From contig JBBSET010000011.1 of the NCBI GenBank assembly GCA_038239485.1, forward strand, positions 1-64,000: DNA of 64,000 bases, read 5' to 3'. Of the stretch, positions 43,590 to 53,021 are shown piece by piece. How positions within the stretch are numbered: the stretch's first letter is position 1; the number at the start of each line of letters is the position of its first letter. The position numbers and the translations under genes are program-made. The notes below the pieces were generated by a model. That model did not search any database. It was not told where the DNA came from and saw only the letters and a program-made list of their open reading frames with translations. The stretch comes from DASQEH01 sp038239485. Lineage in GTDB: Bacteria; Actinomycetota; Actinomycetes; Propionibacteriales; Nocardioidaceae.

Positions 43590-44459
43590 GTGCCCCCCAA
43601 ACTCACGGCCCAGCTCCGCGGCGCCCTGTCAAAGCAGCTCTTCGCCTGGGTGGCTGGCCCCGATGGCGCCCAGCGCCGTGACCGGATGGTGACCGCCGCC
43701 GGACCGCGCTATTTCGGCGAGGACCGTCCGATCCGGGTGGTCCATGGCGACGCGTCGATGTTCGTCGGTGGCCTCCGGGCGCTCCTGCTCCAGTCGCTGC
43801 ATCCGCTGGCGATGGCAGCCGTCGCCGGACACTCTGGCTATCGGGGTGACCCGTGGGGCCGTCTCCAGCGAACCGGACATTTCCTTGCGGTGACCAGCTT
43901 CGGGACGACCGCGGACGCGAAGGCGATCATCGCCCAGGTCCGCGCCATCCACAGTCGGATCAACGGTAAGGCAGCCGACGGACGACCGTATGCCGCCTCC
44001 GACCCGCATCTGCTCAAGTGGGTGCACATCGTCGAGGTCGACAGCTTCCTGCGGGCCTACCAGCGCTACGGCGCCGCCAAGCTCGGACCGGGCGAGGACG
44101 ACGCCTACGTCGCGGATGCCGCCAAGGTGGCGCGCGCGCTCGGCGTGGTCGATCCGCCGGTCTCTGTCGCCGAGGTGCACGAGCAGATCGCCGCATACCG
44201 ACCCGAGCTCACAGGGACACCGGAGGCCCGGTCGGCGGCTCGATTCATGCTGCTCAACCCGCCGGTGCCGCTGCTCTTCAGGGCTGCCTACCCAGCTCTG
44301 GGCGCATCGGCGGTCGCCATGCTGCCGGTATGGGCGCGGCTGCCGCTGCGGCTTCCGTACCTTCCGGTCACGGAGGCGGTCACCGTCAGGGCCGCGGGCG
44401 AGGTGCTGACGCGGACGCTTCGTTGGGCGATGGAGTCTCCCGCGGGCGCCGCCGCCTGA
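43590..44459 (+). CDS. DUF2236 family protein (MpaB/rubber-oxygenase-like)
   Basis: A 289-residue protein of DUF2236, a mostly helical actinobacterial family that includes latex-clearing-type and MpaB-like oxygenases with haem ligation. MFVGGLRALLLQSLHPLAMA, HSGYRGDPWGRLQRTGHFLAVTSFG and a conserved HIVEVDSFLRAYQRYG are family-typical. There is no signal peptide. GTG 43590 is chosen because upstream codons are not coding-like. Its reaction is not established. Its 3' end overlaps the convergent MBL gene by 74 bp. Confidence 0.85.
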   Translation: MPPKLTAQLRGALSKQLFAWVAGPDGAQRRDRMVTAAGPRYFGEDRPIRVVHGDASMFVGGLRALLLQSLHPLAMAAVAGHSGYRGDPWGRLQRTGHFLAVTSFGTTADAKAIIAQVRAIHSRINGKAADGRPYAASDPHLLKWVHIVEVDSFLRAYQRYGAAKLGPGEDDAYVADAAKVARALGVVDPPVSVAEVHEQIAAYRPELTGTPEARSAARFMLLNPPVPLLFRAAYPALGASAVAMLPVWARLPLRLPYLPVTEAVTVRAAGEVLTRTLRWAMESPAGAAA

Positions 44460-45384
44460 GCTCGTTACGGAAACCCTGCCACCAAGACCGGGCCAGCTGG
44501 CGCACGGTCTCGAGGGTGCAGGGGCCGTTGAAGATGACGAAGTCGTCGAACCATGACGGACCCGGCCGGTAGGCGACGTGTCGCGCGGCCTCCAGGACCC
44601 GGACCAGCTGGTCCACGCTCAGCTGGAGGGGTGGCTCGTCGGGCTGATAAGTGGAACCGATCGGATAGTCACGGCCCGGCTGCCGAGACATCTCGATGTG
44701 GCAGCCCAGCACATAAGTCACTGGACGGGCCGCGGCCATCGCCACGAGTCGCTCGAGGCTGTCGACAAACGCGGGCATATCCTCGACATACAGCCGACCG
44801 GGGTAGACGGTGTCGCCAGTCAGCATGAACCCCGTCCACGGGTCGTACACGCTGATCGAGGCTGCGTGATGGCCGGGTATGCCGGTCACGTCGAGGACTC
44901 GCCCACCCAGGTCGAACGACACGATCTCCTCCGGCCACGTGGCGAAGCCGAAGAAGTCACGCACCGATTCCACGTCCCGACCGACCATCGTGGTCATCGG
45001 ACGGTCGGTGAACTGCGCGTCCGCGGCTATATGGTCACCGTGGCCATGGCTGTGCGCAACGACCAGGCCGTAGTCGCCTCGCGGATGGTCGTGGAGCCAG
45101 CGGCGGACGAGCCGGTCGACGATGTGGCGAAGCGGAAACCTCTCGGGATCGGCCGTGGCGCCGGTGTCGAAGAGGATCGCACGCTCGTTGCCGAAGAGCA
45201 GATAGAGGAAGGGCGCTTGGTAGTGGACCGCCTTGCTCTGGCGCAGGATGTACGTGTGCTCGTCGTAGCGGTGTACCTGCAGCGCCGGGTCGCGGCTGTG
45301 CCGAGGCGACAGGGCGCCATGGATCCACGACGCGTCGAGCTGACCTGGCACCGGCGTGCTCGCACGGAAGTCGACCTCGTTCAC
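44386..45384 (-). CDS. Metallo-beta-lactamase-fold hydrolase
   Basis: A 332-residue MBL-fold protein. The dinuclear metal motif is VAHSHGHGDHIAAD (HxHxDH) near residue 115; further ligands are in GIPGHHAASISVYDPW and TGFMLTGDTVYPG, with a late His in LGCHIEMS. GTG 45384 is chosen because AGGAGG lies eight bases upstream. The family spans lactonases, glyoxalase II, persulfide dioxygenases and others, so no substrate is given. The C-terminal 74 bp are antisense to the DUF2236 gene. Confidence 0.85.
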   Translation of the reverse strand: MNEVDFRASTPVPGQLDASWIHGALSPRHSRDPALQVHRYDEHTYILRQSKAVHYQAPFLYLLFGNERAILFDTGATADPERFPLRHIVDRLVRRWLHDHPRGDYGLVVAHSHGHGDHIAADAQFTDRPMTTMVGRDVESVRDFFGFATWPEEIVSFDLGGRVLDVTGIPGHHAASISVYDPWTGFMLTGDTVYPGRLYVEDMPAFVDSLERLVAMAAARPVTYVLGCHIEMSRQPGRDYPIGSTYQPDEPPLQLSVDQLVRVLEAARHVAYRPGPSWFDDFVIFNGPCTLETVRQLARSWWQGFRNELRRRRPRETPSPNEASASAPRPRP

Positions 45385-45444
45385 CGTCAAGACCTCCTTT
45401 CGCTTCCCCGACTCCGGCCGTGTCCGACTAAGGCACGATCGGAC

Positions 45445-46623
45445 TCAGGCGGACCCCAGCAGGGCGTCGACGAACGGCTCGACCTCGAAGGGCGCGAGGT
45501 CGTCTGCGCCTTCCCCGAGGCCGATCAGCTTCACCGGCACCCCCAGCTCGCGCTGGACGGCGATCACGATCCCTCCCTTGGCGGTACCGTCGAGCTTCGT
45601 CAAGACGATGCCCGTCACATCAACCACCTCGCCGAAGACCCGCGCCTGAGTCAGACCATTCTGGCCCGTCGTCGCGTCGATGACGAGGAGAACCTCGTCG
45701 ACGGCCGCCTGCTTCTCGACCACTCGCTTGACCTTGCCCAGCTCGTCCATCAGGCCGGTCTTCGTGTGGAGCCTGCCGGCCGTGTCGATGAGCACGGTGT
45801 CGACTTCCTGCTCCACGCCGGCCCGCGCGGCCTCGAACGCGACGCTGGCGGGGTCGGCGCCCTCCGCCCCCCGCACGGTCGGTACCCCCACACGCTCACC
45901 CCAGGTCTGTAGCTGCTCCGCCGCCGCGGCACGGAAGGTGTCGGCGGCGCCGAGTAGCACGTCCTTGTCCTGCGACACCAGCATCCGCGCGATCTTGCCG
46001 ACCGTGGTTGTCTTGCCGGTCCCGTTGACGCCCACCACCATGACGACGCCGGGTTTGCCCGCCACACGATCGGTGTGGAGTGACCGATCCAGGCTGGGGT
46101 CGAGCATCGCAACCAGCTCCTCACGCAGGAGCGCGTGGGCCTCGGCTCCGGACACGGACTCGACCCGGACCCGCTGGCGCAGCCGCTCGACCAGCTCCTG
46201 GGTCGGCGCCACCCCGACGTCGGCGGTGATCAGGGTGTCCTCGATCTCCTCCCACGTTTCCTCGTCTAGCCGGTCACGCGACAGCAGCGCCAGCAGCGCC
46301 CGTCCGAGCGTCGACTGCGAGCGAGCGAGCCGGGTTCTGAGCCGCTGGAGACGGCCGGCGACGGGGTCCGGGCGTTCGAGCTGAGGTTGCAGGACAGACG
46401 TGTCGACCTCGTCGACGTCGCTCTGCGGCGTTCTGACGTCGTCGAGCGTTGCCGCGCTACCCCGTCCCGAGTCGGCCTGGTCGGACCCGCCCAGCCGGTC
46501 GGGGCTGGGAGGCACAGTGCTGTCACCTGTGGGCCGGCGACGCCTGCCGGTGACGACGAAGCCGGCGACGAGCGCCACTCCGACCACGATCAGGGCGATG
46601 GCGATGGTCACGAACTCGGGCAC
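45445..46623 (-). CDS. ftsY: SRP receptor GTPase FtsY
   Basis: A 392-residue FtsY. A hydrophobic N-terminus (VTIAIALIVVGVALVAGFVV) anchors it, followed by a polar linker and the NG domain: GVNGTGKTTTVGKIARMLV, DTAGRLHTKTGLMDELGKV and LTKLDGTAKGGIVIAV. It receives SRP-ribosome complexes from Ffh. GTG 46623 has GAGGA nine bases upstream. It follows smc and a small membrane-protein gene as in other actinobacteria. Confidence 0.95.
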   Translation of the reverse strand: MPEFVTIAIALIVVGVALVAGFVVTGRRRRPTGDSTVPPSPDRLGGSDQADSGRGSAATLDDVRTPQSDVDEVDTSVLQPQLERPDPVAGRLQRLRTRLARSQSTLGRALLALLSRDRLDEETWEEIEDTLITADVGVAPTQELVERLRQRVRVESVSGAEAHALLREELVAMLDPSLDRSLHTDRVAGKPGVVMVVGVNGTGKTTTVGKIARMLVSQDKDVLLGAADTFRAAAAEQLQTWGERVGVPTVRGAEGADPASVAFEAARAGVEQEVDTVLIDTAGRLHTKTGLMDELGKVKRVVEKQAAVDEVLLVIDATTGQNGLTQARVFGEVVDVTGIVLTKLDGTAKGGIVIAVQRELGVPVKLIGLGEGADDLAPFEVEPFVDALLGSA

Positions 46624-46686
46624 GATCAGTCATCCTCGCAGACGGATCGGCAGGGCGGCTCCCGCACGACCACAGGTCTCGGAAGG

Positions 46687-46839
46687 TCAGGGGTGGAACT
46701 TCTGGCTGGCCTTCGCCATGGCGTCTGACAGCCACATCGCGTGGGGGATGTCGTGTCCACGGTGCGGGAAGGCGACGAAGGCCGTCACCAGCCCGGCCAC
46801 CACGAGGACGGCGAGCAGAGCGAGGCAAATGAGCAGCAT
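46687..46839 (-). CDS. Small single-span membrane protein between smc and ftsY
   Basis: A 50-residue protein starting LLICLALLAVLVVAGLVTAF after the Met, then a short basic/His stretch (FPHRGHDIPHAMW) and SDAMAKASQKFHP. One N-terminal membrane helix and a short soluble tail are predicted. Codon use is strongly coding-like. ATG 46839 lies about ten bases after GAGAG; an in-frame GTG at 46857 would add six residues. It is between smc and ftsY on the same strand. I recognise no function; the place suggests a conserved small actinobacterial membrane protein. Confidence 0.6.
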   Translation of the reverse strand: MLLICLALLAVLVVAGLVTAFVAFPHRGHDIPHAMWLSDAMAKASQKFHP

Positions 46840-46994
46840 GGCGTGGCGTTCTCTCACAGAAGGGTCGGGAGGTCGGCCGAAGGGCGCCGCCTACCTGCCA
46901 GTTTGTCACGCAGTGAAACCGGGCCGAAGCCGTTGACTGCTGTGAGCGGCTGACTGTGACGGACCTTACGTGCCGATCCGGTGCCGCGTCGTCG

Positions 46995-49900
46995 TCACGC
47001 GGGGTCTCGCTCGCGCAGTCGCTGGCTGATGACGGCCGAGACGCCGTCGCCGCGCATCGTCACGCCGTAGAGCGCGTCGGCCACCTCCATCGTTCGCTTC
47101 TGGTGCGTGATCACCACGAGCTGCGAGCTCTCTCGCAGCTCCTCGTAGATCTCCAGCAGCCGCCCGAGGTTCGTGTCGTCCAACGCTGCCTCGACCTCGT
47201 CGAGGATGTAGAAGGGCGAGGGCCTCGCCCGGAACAGCGCGACCAGGAAGGTCACCGCCACCAGCGATCGCTCGCCACCCGACAGCAAGGAGAGCCGCTT
47301 GATCTTCTTGCCGGGCGGACGAGGCTCGATGTCGATACCGGCCGTGAGCATGTCGTCGGGATCGGTGAGGACGAGCCTGCCCTCGCCGCCGGGGAACAGC
47401 CGGGCGAAGACGCCGGCGAACTCCCGGGCCACGTCGTTGTACGCCTCGGTGAAGACCTCCTCGACCCGCCCGTCGACCTCGCGGACGATGTCGAGCAGAT
47501 GATGCCGGGTCTTCTTGAGGTCCTCAAGCTGCTCGGTGAGGAACCTGTGGCGCTCCTCGAGCGCGCCGAACTCCTCCAAGGCGAGCGGGTTGATCCGGCC
47601 GAGCTGGGCCAATGCCCGCTCCGCGGTACGCAGCCGGCGCTGCTGCTCCTCGCGGACATACGGCGCCGGTTCGGAGCCTCGGGCCTCGTCGGCCGCAAGC
47701 GAGGCGTTGGCCCCCTCTGCGGACAGCGCATCCGCGGCAACGATCACGGGGACCAGCCGGTCCGGCCCGTACTCCTCGACCAGCGACTCCAGGTCGAAGC
47801 CGAGCTCGTCGAGAACCCGCTGCTCGAGCTGTTCGATGCGCAGCCGGTGCTCGGAGCGGAGCATCTCGTCTCGGTGGACCGTATCGGTGAGGGTCGCCAG
47901 CTCAGCCTCGAGGGTGCGGACCCGCGCGCGACCAGTGGCCGACTCAGCGGAGCGCTCGGCTCGTGCGGTTTCGAGCGTCGTTCGGCGCTGTAGCGCCTGC
48001 GCGAGGGAGTCCTCCAGCCGCACCAGGACCACCTCGACCGCTCGACCCACCGCGACCGCGGCACGCGCCTCGCGGTGCCGACGGGCGCGGCGAGCGGCGA
48101 GGCGTGCCTGGGTGAGCCGCTCCTGTTCCGCCGCTCGGACAAGCGAGTCCGCCCGACCGCGGAGCGCCCGCGCGCGCTCCTCGACGGTACGGAGCGCGAG
48201 CCGCGCATCGGTCTCGCGGCGCCGCGCCGAGCTCGCCTGCTGTGCTAGCCGCTCGCGATAGCTGGTGTCCGGCTCCTCCTCCGCGACCGTCCCGACGGAG
48301 TCCAGCCGCCCCTGCAGGTCGACGAGGCCCGACAGGTCGGTCTCGCGTGCGGCGGCGGCGGCGGTGATCGCCGCGTCGATGCGCTCAGTCTCGGCCTTGG
48401 CCGCCCGCGCCACGGATCCGAGCTGGCCGAGATGCTCGGCGATGGCGGCGAGCGTCGCGTCAGACTCGTGCAGCTTGGCGAGCGCGACATCGACTCGTCC
48501 TTGCGCTTCGGCGCGTTCGGCTTCGAGGCTGGTCAGCTCGAACCGCATCCGCTCGGCCGATGCCGCTGCCGAGTCGATGGCCGCACTGACCTCATCCACG
48601 GCCGCCTGCACCTCCAGCAGGCTGAGCTGCGACGGCGAACCACCGGCAGCGACGTGGGCGCCGACGACGTCGCCGTCGCGAGTGACGGCCACCAGATCCG
48701 GTTGGTCGGCTAGTAGTGTGCGCGCCGCCGCCAGATCGGACACCAGTGCCGTCCGGGCCAGCAGCCGGGCAATGGCTGGGCTCAGGATATCGGGGATGTC
48801 GATGGCGTCGACCAGGTAGGTCGCGTCTTGGAGTACCGGCCAGCTCGAGCGCTCGGACCCGTCACCGGACCGGAGACCCGCTCCGGCCACGACCACGGAC
48901 CCGCGTCCGAGGTCATCGGCCTTCAGGAAGGCGATCGCGTCGCAGGCGGCGTCGGTGTCCGTCATCGCGACGGCATCCGCGGCGGACCCGAGCGCGGCGG
49001 CCACCGCGGTCTCGTCGCCAGCACGGACGCTCAGCAACGCCGCGACCGAGCCGAGCAGACCGCGGACGGGCGCATCCGGGGCAAGCAGGGCGCCTACACC
49101 GTCCTTGCGGGACAGTCCAAGCTCCAGCGCTTCGCGCCGGGCGGCGAGTGCTGCCCTGTGGCGTTCGGCTGACTCGGCCTCGAGCCTCAGCTTGGCGAAA
49201 CGCTCCTGGATGTCGGCGAGCCACCCGGCTGCGCCTTCGTGCTCGGTGTCCAGGCCGCGCTCGCCGGCGTCGAGACCGGCGATCGTGGTCTCCAGTGCCG
49301 TGAAGTCTCGTCGTGCCCGCTGGGCTCGGGTATCGGCCTCGGCCCGGGCAGCGACCAGCCTGCCGATCTCGTCGTCTGCCGCCGCGGCTCGGCTCTTGAC
49401 CACGTTGACCTCGCCGTCCAGCCGGGCCAGACCTTCTCGCCGGTCGGCCGCCGTGCGCATCAGGTCGGCGATACGCCGGTCTTCTTCGGCATGGGCGAGC
49501 TCGCTGGCTCGACGAAGTGCGATCGACTCGTCGAGGTCGCCTTGGCTGCTGTCAAGGTCACGCGCGATCTCGTCCTCCTGCGCGCGTATGTGAGCCGCCT
49601 CGGCCTCGAGCGTCACAGGGTCGCGGGCCAACCTCTCGTCGTCGGGCTCGTCCGCGGTGTTGCGTACCCGTTCGGCCGCCAAGCTATGGGTGCTGCGCAG
49701 CCGCTCCTGGACACGAGAGAGGGCGAACCAGGTCTCCTGGGCCTGGCCGAGAAGCGGGGCGTCGGAGCTGAGAGCCGCCTCCAGCTCCGTCTCCCGGACG
49801 CGCGCGTCGACGAGCGCGGCGTCGACCTCGGCCCGCCGTGACCTCATCGCCTCCTCGTCCGCGAGCTCACGCTGCAGGGAACCGCTCAGCGTGACGACGT

Positions 49901-50597
49901 CGTCGGCGAGCAGCCGGGCGCGCGCGTCACGCGACTCCATCTGGACGACGGCGGCTCGCCGCGCCACCTCCGCCTGGCGGCCGAGCGGCTTGAGCTGGCG
50001 ACGGATCTCGCTGAGCAGATCACCGAGTCGCGTCAGGTTGCCCTCGGTGGCGTCGAGCTTGCGGAGCGCCTTCTCCTTGCGCTTGCGGTACTTGAGGACC
50101 CCGGCGGCCTCTTCGACGAAGCCACGTCGCTCCTCCGGGCTTGCGCGCAGGATCGCGTCGAGCTGTCCTTGGCCGACGATGACGTGCATCTCGCGCCCGA
50201 TGCCCGAGTCGCTGAGCAGTTCCTGCACGTCGAGCAGTCGGCAGGTCTGGCCGTTGATCTTGTAGTCAGACCCGCCGTTGCGGAACATGGTCCGGGAGAT
50301 CGTGACCTCGGCGTACTCGATGGGAAGCGCCCCGTCGGTGTTGTCGATAGTGAGGACCACCTCGGCGCGGCCGAGCGGAGGACGGCCCGATGTTCCGGCG
50401 AAGATGACGTCGTCCATCCTGGCGCCACGCAGGGACTTGGCGCCCTGCTCGCCCATCACCCAGGCGAGCGCGTCGACGACGTTGGACTTGCCGGACCCGT
50501 TCGGACCCACCACACAGGTGATGCCGGGCTCGAGCGCCAGTGTCGTCGAGGAGGCGAACGACTTGAAGCCGCGCAGCGTCAAGCTCCTCAGAAACAA
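46995..50597 (-). CDS. smc: Chromosome segregation ATPase Smc
   Basis: A 1200-residue SMC, normal length. N-terminal head FLRSLTLRGFKSFASSTTLA and Walker A VVGPNGSGKSNVVDAL (near residue 30), two long coiled coils flanking a hinge near residues 510-660, and a C-terminal head with LLSGGERSLVAVTFL and Walker B PFYILDEVEAALDDTN. It compacts and segregates chromosomes with ScpA/ScpB. The start is a TTG, supported by AAGGAG seven bases upstream and by the family N-terminus. Confidence 0.97.
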   Translation of the reverse strand: MFLRSLTLRGFKSFASSTTLALEPGITCVVGPNGSGKSNVVDALAWVMGEQGAKSLRGARMDDVIFAGTSGRPPLGRAEVVLTIDNTDGALPIEYAEVTISRTMFRNGGSDYKINGQTCRLLDVQELLSDSGIGREMHVIVGQGQLDAILRASPEERRGFVEEAAGVLKYRKRKEKALRKLDATEGNLTRLGDLLSEIRRQLKPLGRQAEVARRAAVVQMESRDARARLLADDVVTLSGSLQRELADEEAMRSRRAEVDAALVDARVRETELEAALSSDAPLLGQAQETWFALSRVQERLRSTHSLAAERVRNTADEPDDERLARDPVTLEAEAAHIRAQEDEIARDLDSSQGDLDESIALRRASELAHAEEDRRIADLMRTAADRREGLARLDGEVNVVKSRAAAADDEIGRLVAARAEADTRAQRARRDFTALETTIAGLDAGERGLDTEHEGAAGWLADIQERFAKLRLEAESAERHRAALAARREALELGLSRKDGVGALLAPDAPVRGLLGSVAALLSVRAGDETAVAAALGSAADAVAMTDTDAACDAIAFLKADDLGRGSVVVAGAGLRSGDGSERSSWPVLQDATYLVDAIDIPDILSPAIARLLARTALVSDLAAARTLLADQPDLVAVTRDGDVVGAHVAAGGSPSQLSLLEVQAAVDEVSAAIDSAAASAERMRFELTSLEAERAEAQGRVDVALAKLHESDATLAAIAEHLGQLGSVARAAKAETERIDAAITAAAAARETDLSGLVDLQGRLDSVGTVAEEEPDTSYRERLAQQASSARRRETDARLALRTVEERARALRGRADSLVRAAEQERLTQARLAARRARRHREARAAVAVGRAVEVVLVRLEDSLAQALQRRTTLETARAERSAESATGRARVRTLEAELATLTDTVHRDEMLRSEHRLRIEQLEQRVLDELGFDLESLVEEYGPDRLVPVIVAADALSAEGANASLAADEARGSEPAPYVREEQQRRLRTAERALAQLGRINPLALEEFGALEERHRFLTEQLEDLKKTRHHLLDIVREVDGRVEEVFTEAYNDVAREFAGVFARLFPGGEGRLVLTDPDDMLTAGIDIEPRPPGKKIKRLSLLSGGERSLVAVTFLVALFRARPSPFYILDEVEAALDDTNLGRLLEIYEELRESSQLVVITHQKRTMEVADALYGVTMRGDGVSAVISQRLRERDPA

Positions 50598-50754
50598 CGC
50601 GGTTCTCCTTCAGACGCGCTCGACGCCGGCTCGGGAAGGGTTGACCGCTGCTGACGCTATCCGCGCACACCGGCGGCGTCGGGATCCCACGCCGTGAGGG
50701 GGGCCTCTGATGTCAGCCGACCAACGAGCCGGGATCCGGCTTGCCGCACCCGCC

Positions 50755-50958
50755 TCAGGCGCGTGCCGTGGCCCGCTCAGCCATGTCGTACGGGACCATC
50801 AGCAGGTCACCGTCGTGTACGCGCGCCGCGAGGGCGTCGTTCTCGGCCTGCAGACGCAGCACCATCGCCTCGAGATCGGCAATGCGCCGCCGAAGCCGTG
50901 TGTTGTCGTCCACCAGCCGGATGTCGCCACCCACGTATCCAAGGAGAGCCTTGGCCAT
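50755..50958 (-). CDS. Small coiled-coil protein, actinobacterial, unknown function
   Basis: A 67-residue protein: MAKALLGYVGGDIRLVDDNT, then a leucine-rich heptad-like helix (RLRRRIADLEAMVLRLQAEN) and a short tail ending DMAERATARA. The ATG at 50958 has GGAGG eight bases upstream in an AT-richer patch. Coiled coil by eye from residue 20 to 52. It lies upstream of smc on the same strand and is probably in the same region in related genomes, but I know no function. Confidence 0.7.
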   Translation of the reverse strand: MAKALLGYVGGDIRLVDDNTRLRRRIADLEAMVLRLQAENDALAARVHDGDLLMVPYDMAERATARA

Positions 50959-51242
50959 AGAAATATCCTCCACGAACGAGGTAGTTGTCGAGCACAGCAC
51001 GGACCGTCGGCCGGGGTGCTCTCGGCGCGTCACGTACGAATACTCGGCGAAGCTAACCGCTGCTCATCCCAGGGTGACACTTGGTCGCGGCTGGGTCAAC
51101 TCATGCCGACAGACAGCGACCGTGTCGACGGCTGCCGGCGACGGTGCACACTGGGGCTGTGAGCGCGCCCGCCCCAAGACACTCTCCTCTCCACGCATGG
51201 CCGTGTCAGTCGATCTGCACCTGGCGGGCGACCGGTGACACC

Positions 51243-51419
51243 ATGGCCGACGAGGACGGCGACGAGATGGACGTCTTCGCCTGTGAAGGCTGCGGGTCGC
51301 AGTGGGTGCGTACGGAGGAGTGGACCCCGGTGGACGCCGACGGCATCGTGCCGGATGCGATCGCCAGCGGAGCTACCAGCGGGCGCGGCGCGGGCGCGGC
51401 TGACACCTCGGGCAGGTGA
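51243..51419 (+). CDS. Small acidic protein with a CxxC motif
   Basis: A 58-residue frame: MADEDGDEMDVFACEGCGSQ, WVRTEEWTPVDADGIVPDA, then a Gly/Ala-rich tail. CEGCG suggests half of a zinc ribbon, needing a partner pair. Codon use and acidic composition look real, and it reads like a conserved small protein rather than a random frame, but the Shine-Dalgarno is weak. The last 47 bp are antisense to mutM. Confidence 0.5.
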   Translation: MADEDGDEMDVFACEGCGSQWVRTEEWTPVDADGIVPDAIASGATSGRGAGAADTSGR

Positions 51420-52224
51420 ACGACGAACGGTTCATGAAGGCGTCGCGGCGGATGGCGGTGTCGCAGCGCGGACACGGCCGCCCCTCCTGGCCATAGACCG
51501 CCAGCGAACGGTCGAAGTAGCCGGACTCGCCGTTGACGTTGACATACAGCGCGTCGAACGACGTCCCACCCTCGCGCAGCGCCTTGGTCATCACCGCCCG
51601 CACCTCGGCGAGGAGCCTTTCGGCCTCGGCTCGGCGGAGCGTCTCCGTCGGTCGGGCGTAGTGGAGCCGGGCCGCCCACAGCGCCTCGTCGGCATAGATG
51701 TTGCCCACGCCCGAGATCAGGGTCTGGTCGAGCAGCGCACGCTTGATGCCGGTGCGCCGCTTGCGCAGCGCCGCCGCCCACGCCCCCTCGTCGAAGAGCG
51801 GGTCGAGTGGGTCGCGGGCGATGTGGGCGATCTCCGGGGGCAGCTCGGCGCCGTCGTGCGACAGCATCAGACCCCCGAACATGCGCTGGTCGACGAAACG
51901 CAGATCGCGACCGCCGGACAGCTCGAAGACGACCCGCAGGTGCCGTTCGGCGGTGGCGTCATGCGGCCTGACCAGCAGCTGGCCGCTCATGCCGAGATGC
52001 CCGAGCACGGCGTCGCCGGAGTCCAGTGCGAGCCACAGGTACTTGCCGCGCCGTCGGGCCGCGTCGACCCGGCGAGCGACGAACCGACTTTCGAAGTCGG
52101 CGGGTCCGAGCAGATGGCGGCGGACCGGGCGCGGGTGCAGGACGGTGACCCTCTCGATCCGCTGCCCGACCACGAACTGCTCGAGCCCGCGTCGGACCAC
52201 CTCGACCTCAGGCAGCTCAGGCAC
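51373..52224 (-). CDS. mutM: Formamidopyrimidine-DNA glycosylase MutM (Fpg)
   Basis: A 283-residue bifunctional glycosylase/AP lyase for 8-oxoguanine and formamidopyrimidines. The catalytic Pro is the residue after Met (PELPEVEVVRRGL); the Lys in the GKYLWL loop and LLDQTLISGVGNIYADEALW are present, and the C-terminal zinc finger is CPRCDTAIRRDAFMNRSSF plus TCPRC. GTG start, 10 bp downstream of rnc. Full length. Confidence 0.96.
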   Translation of the reverse strand: MPELPEVEVVRRGLEQFVVGQRIERVTVLHPRPVRRHLLGPADFESRFVARRVDAARRRGKYLWLALDSGDAVLGHLGMSGQLLVRPHDATAERHLRVVFELSGGRDLRFVDQRMFGGLMLSHDGAELPPEIAHIARDPLDPLFDEGAWAAALRKRRTGIKRALLDQTLISGVGNIYADEALWAARLHYARPTETLRRAEAERLLAEVRAVMTKALREGGTSFDALYVNVNGESGYFDRSLAVYGQEGRPCPRCDTAIRRDAFMNRSSFTCPRCQPRPRRARW

Positions 52225-52234
52225 TCCGAGTGCG

Positions 52235-53008
52235 TCAGACCACGCGCGGGGCGTCGAAGGTGACGTAGCCGTCGACGTCGCGGGAGGCGGCGGCCGCCGC
52301 GAGCGGGTCGTGCGCCCTGATTGCCCGCCAGCCCGTCTCGGCGGCCTGCTGCTCGGCCTCCTTCTTCGAGCGCCCGGTGCCGTGCCCGTAGATGTTCTCC
52401 CCGACCCGGACCCGCGCGACGAACGTCTTCTCGTGGTCGGGTCCGCTGTCCTCGATCAGGTACTCGGGAACCCCGAGCCCGAGGTCGGCCGACAGCTCTT
52501 GGAGGCTGGTCTTCCAGTCGAGCCCCGCACCGAGATCGGCTGCGGCGGTCATCAGCGGGTCGAAGAGCCGGTGCACCACCTCCGACGCCTTGACGAAACC
52601 CAGGTCCAGGTAGACAGCACCGATGACCGCTTCGACGGTGTCGGACAGGATCGACGCCTTGTTGCGCCCGCCGGTCGACTCCTCACCCCGGCCGAGCATG
52701 ATGTGGTCGCCCAAGCCGAGAGTACGAGCGACCTGGGCGAGCGCTCGGGCATTGACGACTGCCGCCCTGAGCTTGGCCAGCCGGCCTTCGGACAGGCTGG
52801 GATGGGACAGGTACAGCGCCTCGGTGACGACGACGCCGAGGACGGAGTCGCCGAGGAACTCCAGGCGTTCGTTGGTAGGCAGTCCACCGTTCTCGTAGGC
52901 GAACGACCGATGGGTCAGGGCGCGATGCAGGAGGTCGGCGTCAAGCTCTGGCACGCCGATCTCGGCGCACAGCTCCTCACGGGACGGCGTCAGTGCAGCG
53001 CTATCCAC
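52235..53008 (-). CDS. rnc: Ribonuclease III
   Basis: A 257-residue RNase III. The endonuclease domain has NERLEFLGDSVLGVVVTEALY and DTVEAVIGAVYLD (catalytic Glu/Asp), followed by a dsRNA-binding domain ending with GRSKKEAEQQAAETGWRAI. It processes rRNA precursors and double-stranded transcripts. GTG 53008. It is 13 bp after rpmF and followed by mutM, the usual rpmF-rnc-mutM order. Confidence 0.95.
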   Translation of the reverse strand: MDSAALTPSREELCAEIGVPELDADLLHRALTHRSFAYENGGLPTNERLEFLGDSVLGVVVTEALYLSHPSLSEGRLAKLRAAVVNARALAQVARTLGLGDHIMLGRGEESTGGRNKASILSDTVEAVIGAVYLDLGFVKASEVVHRLFDPLMTAAADLGAGLDWKTSLQELSADLGLGVPEYLIEDSGPDHEKTFVARVRVGENIYGHGTGRSKKEAEQQAAETGWRAIRAHDPLAAAAASRDVDGYVTFDAPRVV

Positions 53009-53021
53009 GTCAAACCTGAGG

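Noticed and set aside
42113..43681. A 522-codon plus-strand open frame
   Set aside because: Antisense to amt; acidic shadow composition and no Shine-Dalgarno.
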